Origin: Megaleporinus macrocephalus
Lineage: Eukaryota > Chordata > Actinopteri > Characiformes > Anostomidae
NCBI GenBank assembly: GCA_021613375.1
Contig: CM038716.1
Coordinates: forward strand, 8,367,491-8,431,490
Direction of reading: 5' to 3'
DNA length: 64,000 bases
Part shown: positions 1-12,741 of the stretch, in pieces
Layout of the letters: each line of letters opens with the position of its first letter
Position numbering within the stretch: position 1 is the stretch's first letter
Position numbers and translations under genes: made by a program
The notes under the pieces: model-generated
Told to the model about the DNA's origin: nothing
What the model saw: only the letters and a program-made list of their open reading frames with translations
Database searches by the model: none

Positions 1-120
1 CCGATCTTCATTTAACTCAGATGGATGAACAAAAAGCAGTAAAACTAAACATAACTGGCAAAAGTAGCGAAAAGCCCAGAATTTTCAGTTTGGATGAGGT
101 AATGATAAGGAATTTCAAGC
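1..120. other. Unique left edge, no feature
   Basis: This AT-rich stretch leads into the first minisatellite. I see no gene, mobile-element end or regulatory motif in it. Confidence 0.5.
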
Positions 121-123
121 AAT

Positions 124-1572
124 TGGATGAGAATTAGACACACAGAGGAGTGAGGGTCAGTTGGATTAGAGTGTTGGAGTGGTGGATTAGACATTTAAAG
201 GAGTGTGGGTAAATATGACTGTGGATTAGACATATAGAGGAGTGAGAGTCAATATGACTGTGGATTAGACACATAAAGGAGTGAGAGTCAGTATGACTGT
301 GGATTAGACACATAGAGGAGTGAGAGTCAGTGTGGCTGTGGATTAGACACATAGAGGAGTGAGGGTCAATTTGGTTGTGGATTAGTCACATAGAGGAGTG
401 AAGGTCAGTGTGGTTGTGGATTAGACACATAGAGGAGTGAGAGTTAGTGTGGCTGTGGATTAGACACATAGAGGAGTGAGGGTCAGTTTGGTGGTGGATT
501 AGACATTTAAAGGCGTGTGGGTCAATATGACTGTGGATTAGACACATAGAGGAGTGAAGGTCAGCGTGGTTGTGGATTAGTCACATAGAGGAGTGAGAGT
601 TAGTGTGGCTGTGGATTAGACACATAAAGGGTCAGTTTGGTTGTGGATTAATCACATAGAGGAGTGAAGGTCAGTGTGTGTGGTTGTGGATTAGTCACAT
701 AGAGGAGTGAGAGTTAGTGTGGTTGTGGATTAGTCACATAGAGGAGTGAGAGTTAGTGTGGCTGTGGATTAGACACATAAAGGAGTGAGGGTCAGTTTGG
801 TTGTGGATTAGTCACATAGAGGAGTGAGAGTTAGTGTGGCTGTGGATTAGACACATAGAGGGTCAATTTGGTTGTGGATTAATCACAGAGAGGAGTGAAG
901 GTCAGTGTGTGTGGTTGTGGATTAGTCACATAGAGGAGTGAGAGTTAGTGTGGTTGTGGATTAGTCACATAGAGGAGTGAGAGTTAGTGTGGCTGTGGAT
1001 TAGACACATAGAGGAGTGAGGGTCAGTTTGGTTGTGGATTAGTCACATAGAGAAGTGAGGGTCAGTTTGGTTGTGGATTAGACACATAGAGGAGTGAGGG
1101 TCAGTGTGGTTGTGGATTAGACACATAGAGGAGTGAGGGTCAGTTTGGTTGTGGATTAGACACATAGAGGAGTGAGGGTCAGTTTGGTTGTGGATTAGAC
1201 ACATAGAGGAGTGAGGGTCAGTGAGGCTGTGGATTAGACTCAGGGGGTGAGGGTCAGTGTGGATGTGGATTAGACTCAGGGGGTGAGGGTCAGTGTGGAT
1301 GTGGATTAGACTCAGAGGGGTGAGGGTCAGTGTGGCTGTGGATTAGACACATAGAGGAGTGAGGGTCAGTTTGGTTGTGGATTAGACACATAGAGGAGTG
1401 AGGGTCAGTGAGGCTGTGGATTAGACTCAGGGGGTGAGGGTCAGTGAGGCTGTGGATTAGACTCAGGGGGTGAGGGTCAGTGTGGATGTGGATTAGACTC
1501 AGGGGGTGAGGGTCAGTGTGGATGTGGATTAGACTCAGAGGGGTGAGGGTCAGTGTGGCTGTGGATTAGACA
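124..1572. repeat. 39-bp minisatellite with a 36-bp variant block
   Basis: About 37 tandem copies of a unit containing GTGGATTAGACACATAGAGG followed by AGTGAGGGTCAGTTTGGTT. The spacing of GACACATAG at 1081 and 1120 gives a 39-bp period. Between about 1229 and 1560 the ACACATAGAGGA segment is replaced by CTCAGGGGG or CTCAGAGGGG, giving a 36-bp subfamily that occurs in blocks, which indicates local unequal exchange. Single units have small deletions or TGTG insertions, for example near 630, 680 and 910. No coding function is supported. Confidence 0.95.
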
Positions 1573-1786
1573 CCTAGAAGAGTGCTTGTGAAGATGAATC
1601 TGTGCTGCTCTTGCAGGTCCCCCAATAAGTTACTGCTCATTCATCTATCTGTCCATCATTCATCACTCTTTCTTTACTTCATTCATCTCTATCCCTCTAT
1701 CTTCCTAGCGTCAGTCTGCACTGCATTCAAATATCACTGAAACAGTCAAGGTCAAACGGAAATATCACTCAGTGCAAGAGTGTCCG
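1573..1786. other. Unique spacer
   Basis: Unique sequence between two repeat blocks, with a CATCTATC-rich patch near 1640-1700. No gene or element recognised. Confidence 0.4.
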
Positions 1787-2145
1787 TGTGTTTGAGTGTG
1801 TATTTGTATGTGTGTGTGTGTATCAGTCTGTGTGTGTGTTTGTATTAGTATGTGTATATTTTTCTGAGTGTGTATTTGTGTGTTTGTGTTTTATCAGCCT
1901 CTGTGTTTTTATCTGTGTGTGTGTATGTGTGTGTGTGCATGTGTGTGTATTTGTGTGTCTGTATCAGTCTCTGTTTGTGTATGTGTGCATGTGTGTGTAT
2001 GTGTGTGTCTATCAGTTTTTGTGTGTATGTGTGTGTGTATGTATTAGTCTGTGTGTGTATGTGTCTGTGTCTGTGTGTCTGTATCAGTCTGTGTGTGTGT
2101 TTGTGTGTCTGTATCAGTCTGTGTGTGTGTGTGTGTGTGTGTGTT
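1787..2145. repeat. TG-rich degenerate repeat with ATCAGTCT punctuation
   Basis: Imperfect (TG)n interrupted every 30-60 bases by TATCAGTCT or TATTAGTCT. Long open frames here (rich in Cys and Val) come from the dinucleotide composition and are not genes. Confidence 0.9.
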
Positions 2146-2222
2146 GATTTAAGGTGTGTTTTGATTTGAGGTAATAATTTTTGATGTATGCAATTCAGTT
2201 GACTCTCCCTCCTGATTTAAGG

Positions 2223-2271
2223 TAGTACTGGTTTAGTACTGGTTTAGTACTGGTTTAGTACTGGTTTAGGT
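2223..2271. repeat. 11-bp tandem repeat, four copies
   Basis: TAGTACTGGTT repeats four times with perfect 11-bp spacing, then breaks down at GGTTTAGGTAG. It is short and apparently recent. Confidence 0.9.
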
Positions 2272-2356
2272 AGTGAGTGTTTAAGGCAGTTTTATTGTAT
2301 GATAGTTTTGTTTTAGGTTTGTGGTTGTTTAAGTCACTTTAATGCCACTGAGATGG

Positions 2357-2360
<4 letters not shown>

Positions 2361-2427
<67 letters not shown>
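2361..2427. repeat. (TG)n microsatellite, ~33 repeats
   Basis: Uninterrupted TG dinucleotide run of 67 bases. Confidence 0.98.
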
Positions 2428-2429
<2 letters not shown>

Positions 2430-2508
2430 CTCATGAATTGTCTGATAGTGACAGCCTCTTATTAGAGTTCAATACTGTCATGTTGTTACACACCAACACA
2501 CTCCTCTA

Positions 2509-2752
<244 letters not shown>

Positions 2753-2842
2753 GTCTTTCTTTCTCTCGTCATTGTATTACTGTGTCATTCTTCTCACGCA
2801 TCTTTGCACAGATTCCAATCAGCAGTTGGCTGGTGAACCGAG

Positions 2843-2844
<2 letters not shown>

Positions 2845-2901
<57 letters not shown>
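2845..2901. repeat. (AC)n microsatellite
   Basis: Uninterrupted AC dinucleotide run of 57 bases. Confidence 0.97.
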
Positions 2902-2903
<2 letters not shown>

Positions 2904-3119
2904 CCTTTGTGTCAGTTCTTACATCTTACATTTTGTCAGTTTGGGCCAATAAATATAATTGCATAATTACATAATAGGATTCTGAGGTTACAGAATGATT
3001 CTAGTTACATTCAATATCAACACACTTTACTGTTCCAAAACCAAAATAAAATTATAATGTTAATAGTTTTTTTCTTCTTTTTGTACAACAACAATGTAGT
3101 GATATAGTACTGAAGTGTA

Positions 3120-4795
3120 GACTTGAGATGCGTTTTTAAGTAGTATTTATTCTCTGATTTATACTCTTGTCTTGATCTATATAGTACTTATACTCTGACT
3201 TGTCTTAATCTAAATAGTATACTCAAACTTGCCTTTGTCTGTATAGTATTAATACTCTGACTTAACTTGATTTATAAAATATTTACACTCTGACTTGTCT
3301 TGGTCTATTACACAGTATTTATACTCTGGGTTGTCCTGATCTGTATAGTATTTCTACTGTGACCTGTGTTTGTCTACAAAGTATTAATACTCTAAGTTAT
3401 CTTGATCTATATAGTATTTACACTCTGACTTGTGCTTATCTATGTACTATTTATACTGAGATTGTCTTTATCTATATAGTATTTACACTCTGGTGTGTCT
3501 TGATCTATATAGTATTTGTTCTCTGACTTGTCCTGATCTATATAGTATTTATTCTTTGACTTGTCCTGATCTATATAGTATTTATTCTTTGACTTGTCCT
3601 GATCTATATAGTATTTATTCTTTGACTTGTCCTGATCTATATAGTATTTATTCTCTGACTTGTCCTGATCTATATAGTATTTGTTCTTTGACTTGTCCTG
3701 ATCTATATAGTATTTATTCTCTGACTTGTACTGATCTATATAGTATTTATTCTCTGACTTGTCCTGATCTATATAGTATTTATACTCTGACTTGTCCTGA
3801 TCTATATAGTATTTATTCTTTGACTTGTCCTGATCTATATAGTATTTATTCTTTGGCTTGTCCTGATCTATATAGTATTTATTCTCTGACTAGTATTGAT
3901 CTATATAGTATGTATACTCTGACTAGTATTGATCTATATAGTATTTATTCTTTGACTTGTCCTGATCTATATAGTATTTATTCTCTGACTTGTCCTGATC
4001 TATATAGTATTTATTCTTTGGCTTGTCCTGATCTATATAGTATTTATTCTCTGACTTGTCCTGATCTATATAGTATTTATTCTCTGACTTGTCCTGATCT
4101 ATATAGTATTTATTCTCTGACTTGTCCTGATCTATATAGTATTTATTCTTTGGCTTGTCCTGATCTATATAGTATTTATTCTCTGACTTGTCCTGATCTA
4201 TATAGTATTTATTCTCTGACTTGTCCTGATCTATATAGTATTTATTCTTTGGCTTGTCCTGATCTATATTGTAGTTATACTCTGACTTGTCCTGATCTAT
4301 ATAGTATTTATTCTCTGACTTGTACTGATCTATATAGTATTTATTCTCTGACTTGTCCTGATCTATATAGTATTTATACTCTGACTTGTCCTGATCTATA
4401 TAGTATTTATTCTTTGACTTGTCCTGATCTATATAGTATTTATTCTTTGGCTTGTCCTGATCTACATAGTATTTATTCTCTGACTTGTCCTGATCTATAT
4501 AGTATTTATTCTCTGACTTGTCCTGATCTATATAGTATTCATTCTTTGACTTGTCCTGATCTATATAGTATTTATTCTTTGACTTGTCCTGATCTATATA
4601 GTATTTATTCTTTGACTTGTCCTGATCTATATAGTATTTATTCTCTGACTTGTCCTGATCTATATAGTATTTATTCTCTGACTTGTCCTGATCTATATAG
4701 TATTTATTCTCTGACTTGTCCTGATCTAAATAGTATTTATACTCTGACTAGTATTGATCTATATAGTATTTGTTATCTGACTTGTCTTGACTTAT
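3120..4795. repeat. 33-bp minisatellite with decayed left edge
   Basis: From about 3490 there are about 39 near-identical copies of a 33-bp unit made of TTGTCCTGATCTATATAGTA followed by TTTATTCTCTGAC. The copies at 3601 and 3634 fix the period. The left flank (3120-3490) holds diverged units with irregular spacing, so the array was homogenised on the right. Because 33 is a multiple of three and one frame lacks stops, a 445-codon open frame with an 11-residue period (LTCPDLYSIYS) spans 3493-4830. I treat it as a by-product of the array. Confidence 0.96.
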
Positions 4796-4830
4796 ATTGT
4801 ATGTTTCAGGACTTGCTGTGGTGGCGCTAA

Positions 4831-5750
4831 CACTGGATGAACCACAGTGACTGGTAATGCAGGAGGACATGGTATTTGAGGAGGCACTGTAACCTACCAC
4901 ACTAACTAAACCACCTAGTAACAACAGCAGCAGTACAGACCTTTATAACTAGGACTATGATGCATTCTAGGAGCCGTTTTGCAAGGCCACACCCCTCTAA
5001 GCCCTCAAACTAGTATTCATACTAGGACATTGGATTCAAGACTTGAGATATGAATTAAGAGTTTAGAATCTGCACTTTCCACACAGGCTCCCCGCTGAAG
5101 AAACAAACAACATTCAATTATAACATGCCTTTGTTTTGGAGGAGGTTCTAGAGGGCGGAATCATCAGCCGGACATTCAGACGGTCAGCTACGAAGCCCTG
5201 TAATAGAATCCTGAATTTCACAAATGTCTGCTGTTATCCCCTATATCCCCCCGCGCGCAGCCTGAGCCCTGTACTTTCATTCTAAACACGCTTCATGAGG
5301 TCCTGAGCTGCCGTGAACTTCAATTTTTCTCCAGGATGGTTTTTTAAAGCAGTTATTGAGTGCCAAAAACCAGCTCCAGCATTACAAAACACACAATAAA
5401 GAATAAAAGCAGGCATTTCTGAAGGTCGCGCTCATGACTAATCGCTTTCACGCAGCCCTTCTTACATTTATTATTTCTTTAACCTGCTCTAATGGATGGT
5501 GACCTGTCCATGTCTATCGGTGGTCAGGGGGTTAGGAATGGACAGAAGGAGGAGAACCAAATGAAGTGAAACATCACTGTAATGGAGTCCAAGAAGACCA
5601 AACTGAATGACTACTGGCTATAAAAAAGTCTGGAGAGTTTTAAGATGATTCAAGTTGCAGTAACTTTACCTTCAACCTCCTAAAATAAATGCTTATTATT
5701 TTTAATATTAATTTTTCAGTAGCTTCTATAAAAGGATTTGGTATTATTCT
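4831..5750. other. Mostly unique spacer; one segment shared with the 9-12 kb repeat
   Basis: No gene recognised. Positions 5140-5222 contain GGAGGAGGTTCTAG and GAAGCCCTGTAATAGAATCC, close to GGAGGTTCAAGACA and GGAGCCCTGTAGTAGAATCC in the higher-order unit at 9.5-11.7 kb, so this is a stray relative of that repeat. The stretch at 5405-5500 has mixed composition with AT-rich words such as ATTATTTCTTTAA and no repeat similarity to the rest of the window. Confidence 0.55.
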
Positions 5751-5754
5751 TATT

Positions 5755-6850
5755 ATCCACTCTGAATAATTCGGTATTTACTGTAAAGAGTTATTTAGAA
5801 ATTACTAAATAAATCTATATCTACCATGAATTATTCAGTATCTACTAAAAACGATTTACTATATACTAGAAAATATTATCTAGTAAGAATTATTTGTCTT
5901 ATTTATTTGTATTATTTTATATACCAATAACTACACATAATGTAATATGAATTGTATGGTATGTACTATGAATTAATCAGTATCTACTATGATCAATCAG
6001 TAAGTACATTGAGAAAAAATTTATTCATGATGAATTATTCAGCCACCACTGTGAATTACTCAGAATCTACTAAGAATTATTCAGAACATACTCTTAATTG
6101 TTCAGTATCTACTATGAATTATTCAGTATCTCCTATAAATATTCACTATATACTAGAAAATATTATCTAGTATAAATTATTTGTTTTAATTATATGTATT
6201 ATTTATCTACCAATAATTACCCAGAATATAATATGAATCATACAGTGTGTATTATGTATTATTTAGTATCTACTATAATCAATCAGTAAATACTATGAAA
6301 AATTTTGTATTCATTATGAATTATTCAGCCACCACTGTGAATTACTCAGAATCTACTAAGAATTATTCAGAACATACTCTTAATTGTTCAGTATATACTA
6401 TGAATTATTCAGTATCTACTATAAACTATTCAGTATATACTAGAAAATATAATCTACTTTGTATTATTTAGTATCTACCAAGAATTACTCAGAATCTAAT
6501 ACAGATTATACTATGAATTATTCAGTGTTTGTGATGATTAATCAGTAAGTACCATAAATTTAATTAAATATACATTTAGTATGTATTATGCATTATTCAG
6601 TCACCAGTATAAATTAGTAGTTACTAAATGAATTATTTAGTAACTACTATAAATTATTCTGAATCTACTATGAGTGTGAACTATGTAGTTATTAGCATTT
6701 ACTGTGAATTATTCAGTATCTATTATGAATTATTCAGTATGAACTTTAAACTATATAGTATCTACTATGAATTTCCCTGTATCTTTTATGCTATACTACT
6801 ACTACTACTACTACTACTACTACAACTACTACTACTACTACTACTACTAC

Positions 6851-6884
<34 letters not shown>

Positions 6885-7235
6885 TAGTAGTAGTAGTAGT
6901 AATAGCAGTCTGATGTATTAACATCTATACTGAATTAATACATATCTTGATTTAATTTTTTACTCTTATTTATTTAATTTATTTACTCTGTTATTAATTA
7001 TTTTTTAGCCACTATGATTTTTCCAGTTTCTATTATGAATTATTCTGGGCATTTTAATATTTATTATTTAGTTTTATTATTTAATTATTCAGTACCTGCT
7101 ATGACTAACTAAGTTTGTGCTATAACCTACTTAACTTTTGTTAAAAATGATCTATGTACACTGAATTATTTGTAATTACAACAATGTTTTTAGTATCTAT
7201 TACAAATTATACAGAAAATACTATGAATGATTTAG
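5755..7235. repeat. AT-rich degenerate 21-bp repeat with trinucleotide runs
   Basis: Variants of a 21-bp unit, TCTACTATGAATTATTCAGTA, recur throughout. Perfect 21-base spacing is visible around 6365-6430. A block of about 286 bp is duplicated in tandem: the shared stretch beginning TGAATTATTCAGCCACCACT lies at 6031 and 6317. Trinucleotide runs (CTA)n, (TAA)n and (TAG)n sit at about 6794-6900. Confidence 0.85.
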
Positions 7236-7239
7236 TATC

Positions 7240-7590
7240 ATTACCATGACACCTGACACAAGAACATTTTCTGACAGCTTGAGGCTTGCCGGGGGTGACC
7301 AGTGCTATCCTCCCTGACGCATGACTACCCTGCTGGCCACCAGGGTTATGCAGTCTGCCATCATTAATAAAGCAGCCATCAGAAAACCCTGTCCTACGTC
7401 CTCTGAGTGAACGTTTACTGGGGAAATCTGCCGACAGGACAGTTACTGATACTCTCCGATAACTTCACTGAGGGAACTTTGCTGAGGGAAAACCTTGACA
7501 TTAACCTAATATTGGTCATAAAGAAACTTTGTGAAACTGTGGTATATACACTGGAGGTTGTGTGTTATGGTGAGTAAAATCAAATTACAC
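7240..7590. other. Non-repetitive island inside the AT-rich array
   Basis: A GC-richer, non-repetitive interval flanked on both sides by the 21-bp repeat. It includes GCCATCATTAATAAAGCAGC near 7356. I see no open frame of note and no element termini. It could be an older unique sequence split by repeat growth, or a conserved noncoding element; sequence alone does not decide. Confidence 0.35.
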
Positions 7591-7830
7591 CAAATTACAG
7601 CCATGATATTACTATGAATTACTCAGAAGCTGCAATATACCATTCAGTATATACTATGAATTATTTAATATCTACCTAATGCACCACTACTATAAATTGT
7701 TCTGTATCTATTATGAACTATTCATTATTTTTGATTATTTAGTATATTATATCAATTATTTAGCCTCTACATTAAACTATCATTATCTACTTTGAATTAT
7801 TTAGTATATACAGTGAATTTTACTATAAAT

Positions 7831-7926
<96 letters not shown>

Positions 7927-8565
7927 GTTATTATTATTATTCAGTTAGTAATTAGTTACTTAATATCTTTAATTAAATTTTATTTATTTGTTTATTATGA
8001 CGTATTTATTACCTGCTATCTATTCTATTATTAGTTATTCAGAAAGTTGGTTTTTATATTTAGTTGTAATATTTAGTCTCGACTTTTTTACAGTTTGTGC
8101 CACAACTTATTTATTATCTAATGTTTTTTGTATCTAATTTGAATCACTTAGTATCTACTGTGCATTTCCCTATGAATTATTTAATAATAATTATGATAAT
8201 CATTAATATTAATCAGTCACTAATTAGATTTGTTCAACATATATTCTGGATTAATCTATATCTATTATATTATTAATTATTCAAAAAGCTGTTTCTTATA
8301 TTTAGTTTGTGCTACGACTTATTTATTATCTAATGTTTCTGTATTTAATTTAAATACTTTTTTCAAAATCTATTCAGAGTTATACAGTATTTTTAAATTA
8401 ATTATTTAATGTTTTTTTATGAATTATTTATTACCTACTATCTATTCTATTATTAATTATTCAGGAAGTTGTTTTTTCATATTTAGTTTTAATATTTAGC
8501 ATCTACTATGACTTATTTTTTTTTACAGTTTGTGCTACAACTTATATAATATATATTATCTTTAA
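7591..8565. repeat. Continuation of the AT-rich repeat with three ~240-bp decayed copies
   Basis: The 21-bp motif continues, then larger decayed copies sharing TTATTCAGAAAGTT or similar, ATATTTAGT, CAGTTTGTGC and ACAACTTAT appear near 8030-8115, 8275-8325 and 8450-8550. No gene. Confidence 0.75.
7834..7940. repeat. (ATA)n joined to (TTA)n, inverted trinucleotide arms
   Basis: About 50 bases of (ATA/TAA)n are followed directly by about 56 bases of (TTA/ATT)n with a single GTT interruption. The two halves are complementary and could fold as a long AT hairpin. Confidence 0.93.
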
Positions 8566-9285
8566 TAGGATATACAGGCCTTACAGGGAGATATGGCCAA
8601 TATTAAAATATAAGTTTTCACAAAACATTCAGGGCCTCTTTGCTTTACTTTGTTTTATTACATTTGAACTGTTGTGTGTTATGGTGAATACAATCATGGC
8701 TGTAATGGTCAGCAGCCACCAAACTACACTACACTACACACTACACACTACACACTACACTATAAGCTACCATCTCCACTGTCCTGTTGGAAGTTTGTCC
8801 GACTCTGTTATGACCTTTCAGAACTATTGGGGTCAAAATCAAAATGCTAAATGCTAGTAACCGTGTGGAGTTAATAAATCTGAAAGGAAGTGATGAAGGT
8901 GATGTCACAACATCTGCCCTCCAGGCTGTTGTTCCTCTGTTCTCTCTTTGTTCTCTCGCCGCTCGTCTTAGTCATTGTCATTGCGTGTTTACGCCTGCTT
9001 GCGTTTCGATACAGATGTTTTGGGTTTTCGTGCAGGCGTTCATTCACACAACACACAAACTCACACTAACACACTTTCACTGCCCCTCTCTCGCTCACGC
9101 GCACAGCTGGGGCAAATCTGGGCAAATCCAGGCGCTAGCATTTACTCGAAAATCTTTAATGACTGTTTAATTTTTAATCACGCTACAACACAAAGCGTTT
9201 AGACAGAGTGTCAAGACATCAGAGAGGGAGAGCATTATTTATGCCTAAAAAAATAAACTTCCAGTCAGTAAAGTTTATTGACCAA
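8566..9285. other. Unique region with a short ACTAC repeat
   Basis: Contains an ACTAC/ACTACAC repeat at about 8722-8762. A pyrimidine tract ending CGCACAG at 9106 precedes a 31-codon open stretch to a TAG near 9201, but nothing else supports an exon. The AT-rich stretch 9130-9260 is not repetitive within the window. Confidence 0.4.
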
Positions 9286-9289
9286 ACAG

Positions 9290-12200
9290 ACGAAAAAGCT
9301 AACAGCCCCGGAAGGCTAAACAGCCCAAGCAGGCCCAACGTGCCAAACATGCCGGCAGGCCTTACAGCCTAAACAAGTCAGACAGCCTGAGCAGGCCTGA
9401 CAACCTCAACAAGCCCTCCGGGTCAAATAGTTCCACCAGACCTACCAAGCTTAGCAGGGCAAACAGGCCAAATTGCCCCAAGAGGCCAACTAGGTCCAAC
9501 ACGCCCAACAGGCCCAGAAGTCTCTATAGTATTTGTGGTCTGACTTAACAACACAGTCTCTCTGCTTGTTTCAGTGAGCTATGAGTGGCGAAAAAAAAAC
9601 ATATGAAAGTATAATATGTTCTTATTATCAAAAATTTAGAGTTCTGTTGGAGGTTCAAGACACTTGGAGCCCTGTAGTAGAATCCTGAATTTTAATAACG
9701 GCCCAACAGGCCAAATAAAAATTTGAAAGGCCAACTAGGCCAAGAAATCTAAGAAAGCCAATAGACCAACTACACCCAAAGGTTTACATGTCAACTAGGT
9801 CCAAAAGGCTTAATTGGCCAAACAGACCAACAAGTCCCAAAAACAAAAACAGGCCAAACAGACCCAAAAACCATCTAGACTGAACAAGCTCAACAATCCA
9901 AAAGAGTAACTACCCCCCAAAGTTCAACCACGCCTGATAGACCAACTAAATCCAAAAGCCTTACTGGCCAAAAACACCAAAAAGACCAAAAAAAACCCCA
10001 AAAGGTTCAACAGATCAAACAGGCCAAATTGCCCCAAGAGGCCAACTAGGTCCAACGCACTCAACAGGCCTAAAAGTATCTATAGTATTTTTGTTTGACT
10101 TAACTGCACAGTCTCTCTGGTTGTTTCAGTGAGCTATGAGTGGAGTAAAAAAAACATATGAAAGTATAATATGTTGTTATTATCATAAATGTAGAGTTCT
10201 GTTGGAGGTTTAAGACATTTGGAGCCCTGTAGTAGAATCCTGAATTTTAATAACTGCCCAACAGGCCAAATAAAAAATTGAAAGGCCAACTAGGCCAAGA
10301 AATCTAAGAAGGCCAATACACCAACTACACCCAAAGGTTCAACCAGCCCCTACAGGTCAACTAGGTCCAAAAGGCTTAATTGGCCAAACAGACCAACAAG
10401 TCCCAAAAACAAAAACAGGCCAAACAGACCCAAAAACCATCTAGACTGAACAAGCTCAACAATCCAAAAGAGTAACTACCCCCCAAAGTTCAATCACGTC
10501 TAATAGACCAACTAAATCCAAAAGCCTTACTGGCCAAAAACACCAAAAAGACCACAAAAAAAAACCAAAAAGTTCAACAGATCAAACAGGCCAAATTGCC
10601 CCAAGAGGCCAACTAGGTCCAACGCACTCAACAGGCCTAAAAGTATCTATAGTATTTTTGTTTGACTTAACTGCACAGTCTCTCTGGTTGTTTCAGTGAG
10701 CTATGAGTGGAGTAAAAAAAACATATGAAAGTATAATATGTTGTTATTATCATAAAGGTAGAGTTCTGTTGGAGGTTTAAGACATTTGGAGCCCTGTAGT
10801 AGAATCCTGAATTTTAATAACTGCCCAACAGGCCAAATAAAAAATTGAAAGGCCAACTAGGCCAAGAAATCTAAGAAGGCCAATACACCAACTACACCCA
10901 AAGGTTCAACCAGCCCCTACAGGTCAACTAGGTCCAAAAGGCTTAATTGGCCAAACAGACCAACAAGTCCCAAAAACAAAAACAGGCCAAACAGACCCAA
11001 AAACCATCTAGACTGAACAAGCTTAACAATCCAAAATAGTAACTACCCCCCAAAGTTCAATCACGTCTAATAGACCAACTAAATCCAAAAGCCTTACTGG
11101 CCAAAAACACCAAAAAGACCACAAAAAAACCCCAAAAAGTTCAACAGATCAAACAGGCCAAATTGCCCCAAGAGGCCAACTAGGTCCAACGCACTCAACA
11201 GGCCTAAAAGTATCTATAGTATTTTTGTTTGACTTAACTGCACAGTCTCTCTGGTTGTTTCAGTGAGCTATGAGTGGAGTAAAAAAAACATATGAAAGTA
11301 TAATATGTTGTTATTATCATAAATTTAGAGTTCTGTTGGAGGTTTAAGACATTTGGAGCCCTGTAGTAGAATCCTGAATTTTAATAACTGCCCAACAGGC
11401 CAAATAAAAATTTGAAAGGCCAACTAGGCCAAGAAATCTAAGAAGGCCAATACACCAACTACACCCAAAGGTTCAACCAGCCTTTACATGTCAACTAGGT
11501 CCAAAAGGCTTAATTGGCCAAACAGACCAACAAGTCCCAAAAACAAAAACAGGCCAAACAGAACCAAAAACCATCTAGACTGAACAAGCTTAACAATCCA
11601 AAAGAGCAACTACCCCCCAAAGTTCAACCACGTCTGATAGACCAACTAAATATAAAAGTATAATACGTTCTTATTATCATAAATTTAGAGTTCTGTTGGA
11701 GGTTCAAGACATTTGGAGCCCTGTAGTAGAATCCTGAATTCTATTAACGACTGACTTCCAAAGGCCAACTCTATTGAATAGGCTCAATCAGCCTAAAGAT
11801 ATTAAGAGACCAACTGGGCTCAACTGGCTGAACAGGCCAAAAGATTATAAAAGACCCACAAGGCACCACAGGCCAAACAAAAACTTAAAGATCAACTAGA
11901 CCAAGAAATCTAAGAAGGCCAAAAGACCAACTACACCCAAAGGTTCAACCAGCCCTTACAGGTCAACTAGGTCCAAAAGGCTTTATTGGCCAAAACATGT
12001 CAAACAGACCCAAAAAACATCTAGACTGAACAAGCTCAACAATCCAAAAGAGTAACTACCCCCCAAAGTTCAACCACATCTGATAGACTAACTAAATCCA
12101 AAAGCCTTGTTGGCCAAGAACACCAAAAAGACCAAAAAAAGCCAAAAGGCTTATGAGATCAAACAGGCCTTAAAGATCAACTAGGCCAAACAGGCCAAAA

Positions 12201-12545
12201 GATCATTAAAGACCCACAAGGCCCCACAGGCCAAGACCAACTAATCCAATAAATCTAAGAAGAACCAACTACACCCAAAGATTAAAACAAACATCTAGAC
12301 TGAACAAGCTCAAGAAGCCAAAAGAGCAACTACACCTCAAAGTTCAACCACGTCTGATAGACCAACTAAGTCCAGGGTCAACAGATCAAACAGGCCTTAA
12401 AGACCAACTAGGCTGGACAGGCCAAAAGGTCCAAGACATCAACTTGATCCTACAGGTTCAACAGACCTAAGAAGTCAACCATGCTCCACAGGTCAAAAAG
12501 GCCCAACAAGTCAAACAGGACAAACAGTCTGAAATCCCCAAACGA
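9290..12545. repeat. GGCCAA-type compound repeat with ~560-bp higher-order unit
   Basis: The basal repeat is a loose 9-12-bp word such as AGGCCAACTAGGTCCAA, CAAACAGGCCAA or CCAACAGGCC. Superimposed is a higher-order unit holding a non-GGCCAA segment (TATAGTATTT..., CAGTCTCTCTGGTTGTTTCAG, GAGCCCTGTAGTAGAATCC). The landmark TATAGT occurs at 9525, 10081, 10648 and 11215, spacings of 556, 567 and 567 bases. The middle copies are nearly identical. From about 11,650 to 12,545 the higher-order pattern decays into the basal word only. No coding potential. Confidence 0.93.
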
Positions 12546-12559
12546 CCTCCCAGACCATG

Positions 12560-12741
12560 CAGGCTGATCGACAATCTCATTCTCTCTACCTCTCCCTGTT
12601 CTCCTCCTTAACTCCCCATTCATTAGACAATCACTCTCTCCATCTCTGACTTGTCTCTCCTCCCTTACTTCTCTCTCTCCCTCTCTCGCTCCCTTCTCCC
12701 CTGTGGTCAGAGCATAACTTCTCTCTGCTGTTCTGCTTTAG
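12560..12741 (+). other. Pyrimidine-rich tract ending in a splice-acceptor-like site
   Basis: CT-rich sequence throughout, ending CTGCTGTTCTGCTTTAG at 12741. It would serve as the polypyrimidine tract for the candidate exon that follows, although CT-rich tracts are common in this window. Confidence 0.4.

Noticed and set aside
3493..4830. 445-residue periodic protein
   Set aside because: Unit length is a multiple of three and the frame simply lacks stops. No start context, splice site, domain or flanking gene supports it.
9107..9201. Exon after CTCACGCGCACAG
   Set aside because: Thirty-one open codons after one acceptor-like site is expected by chance, and composition is AT-rich like the surrounding DNA.
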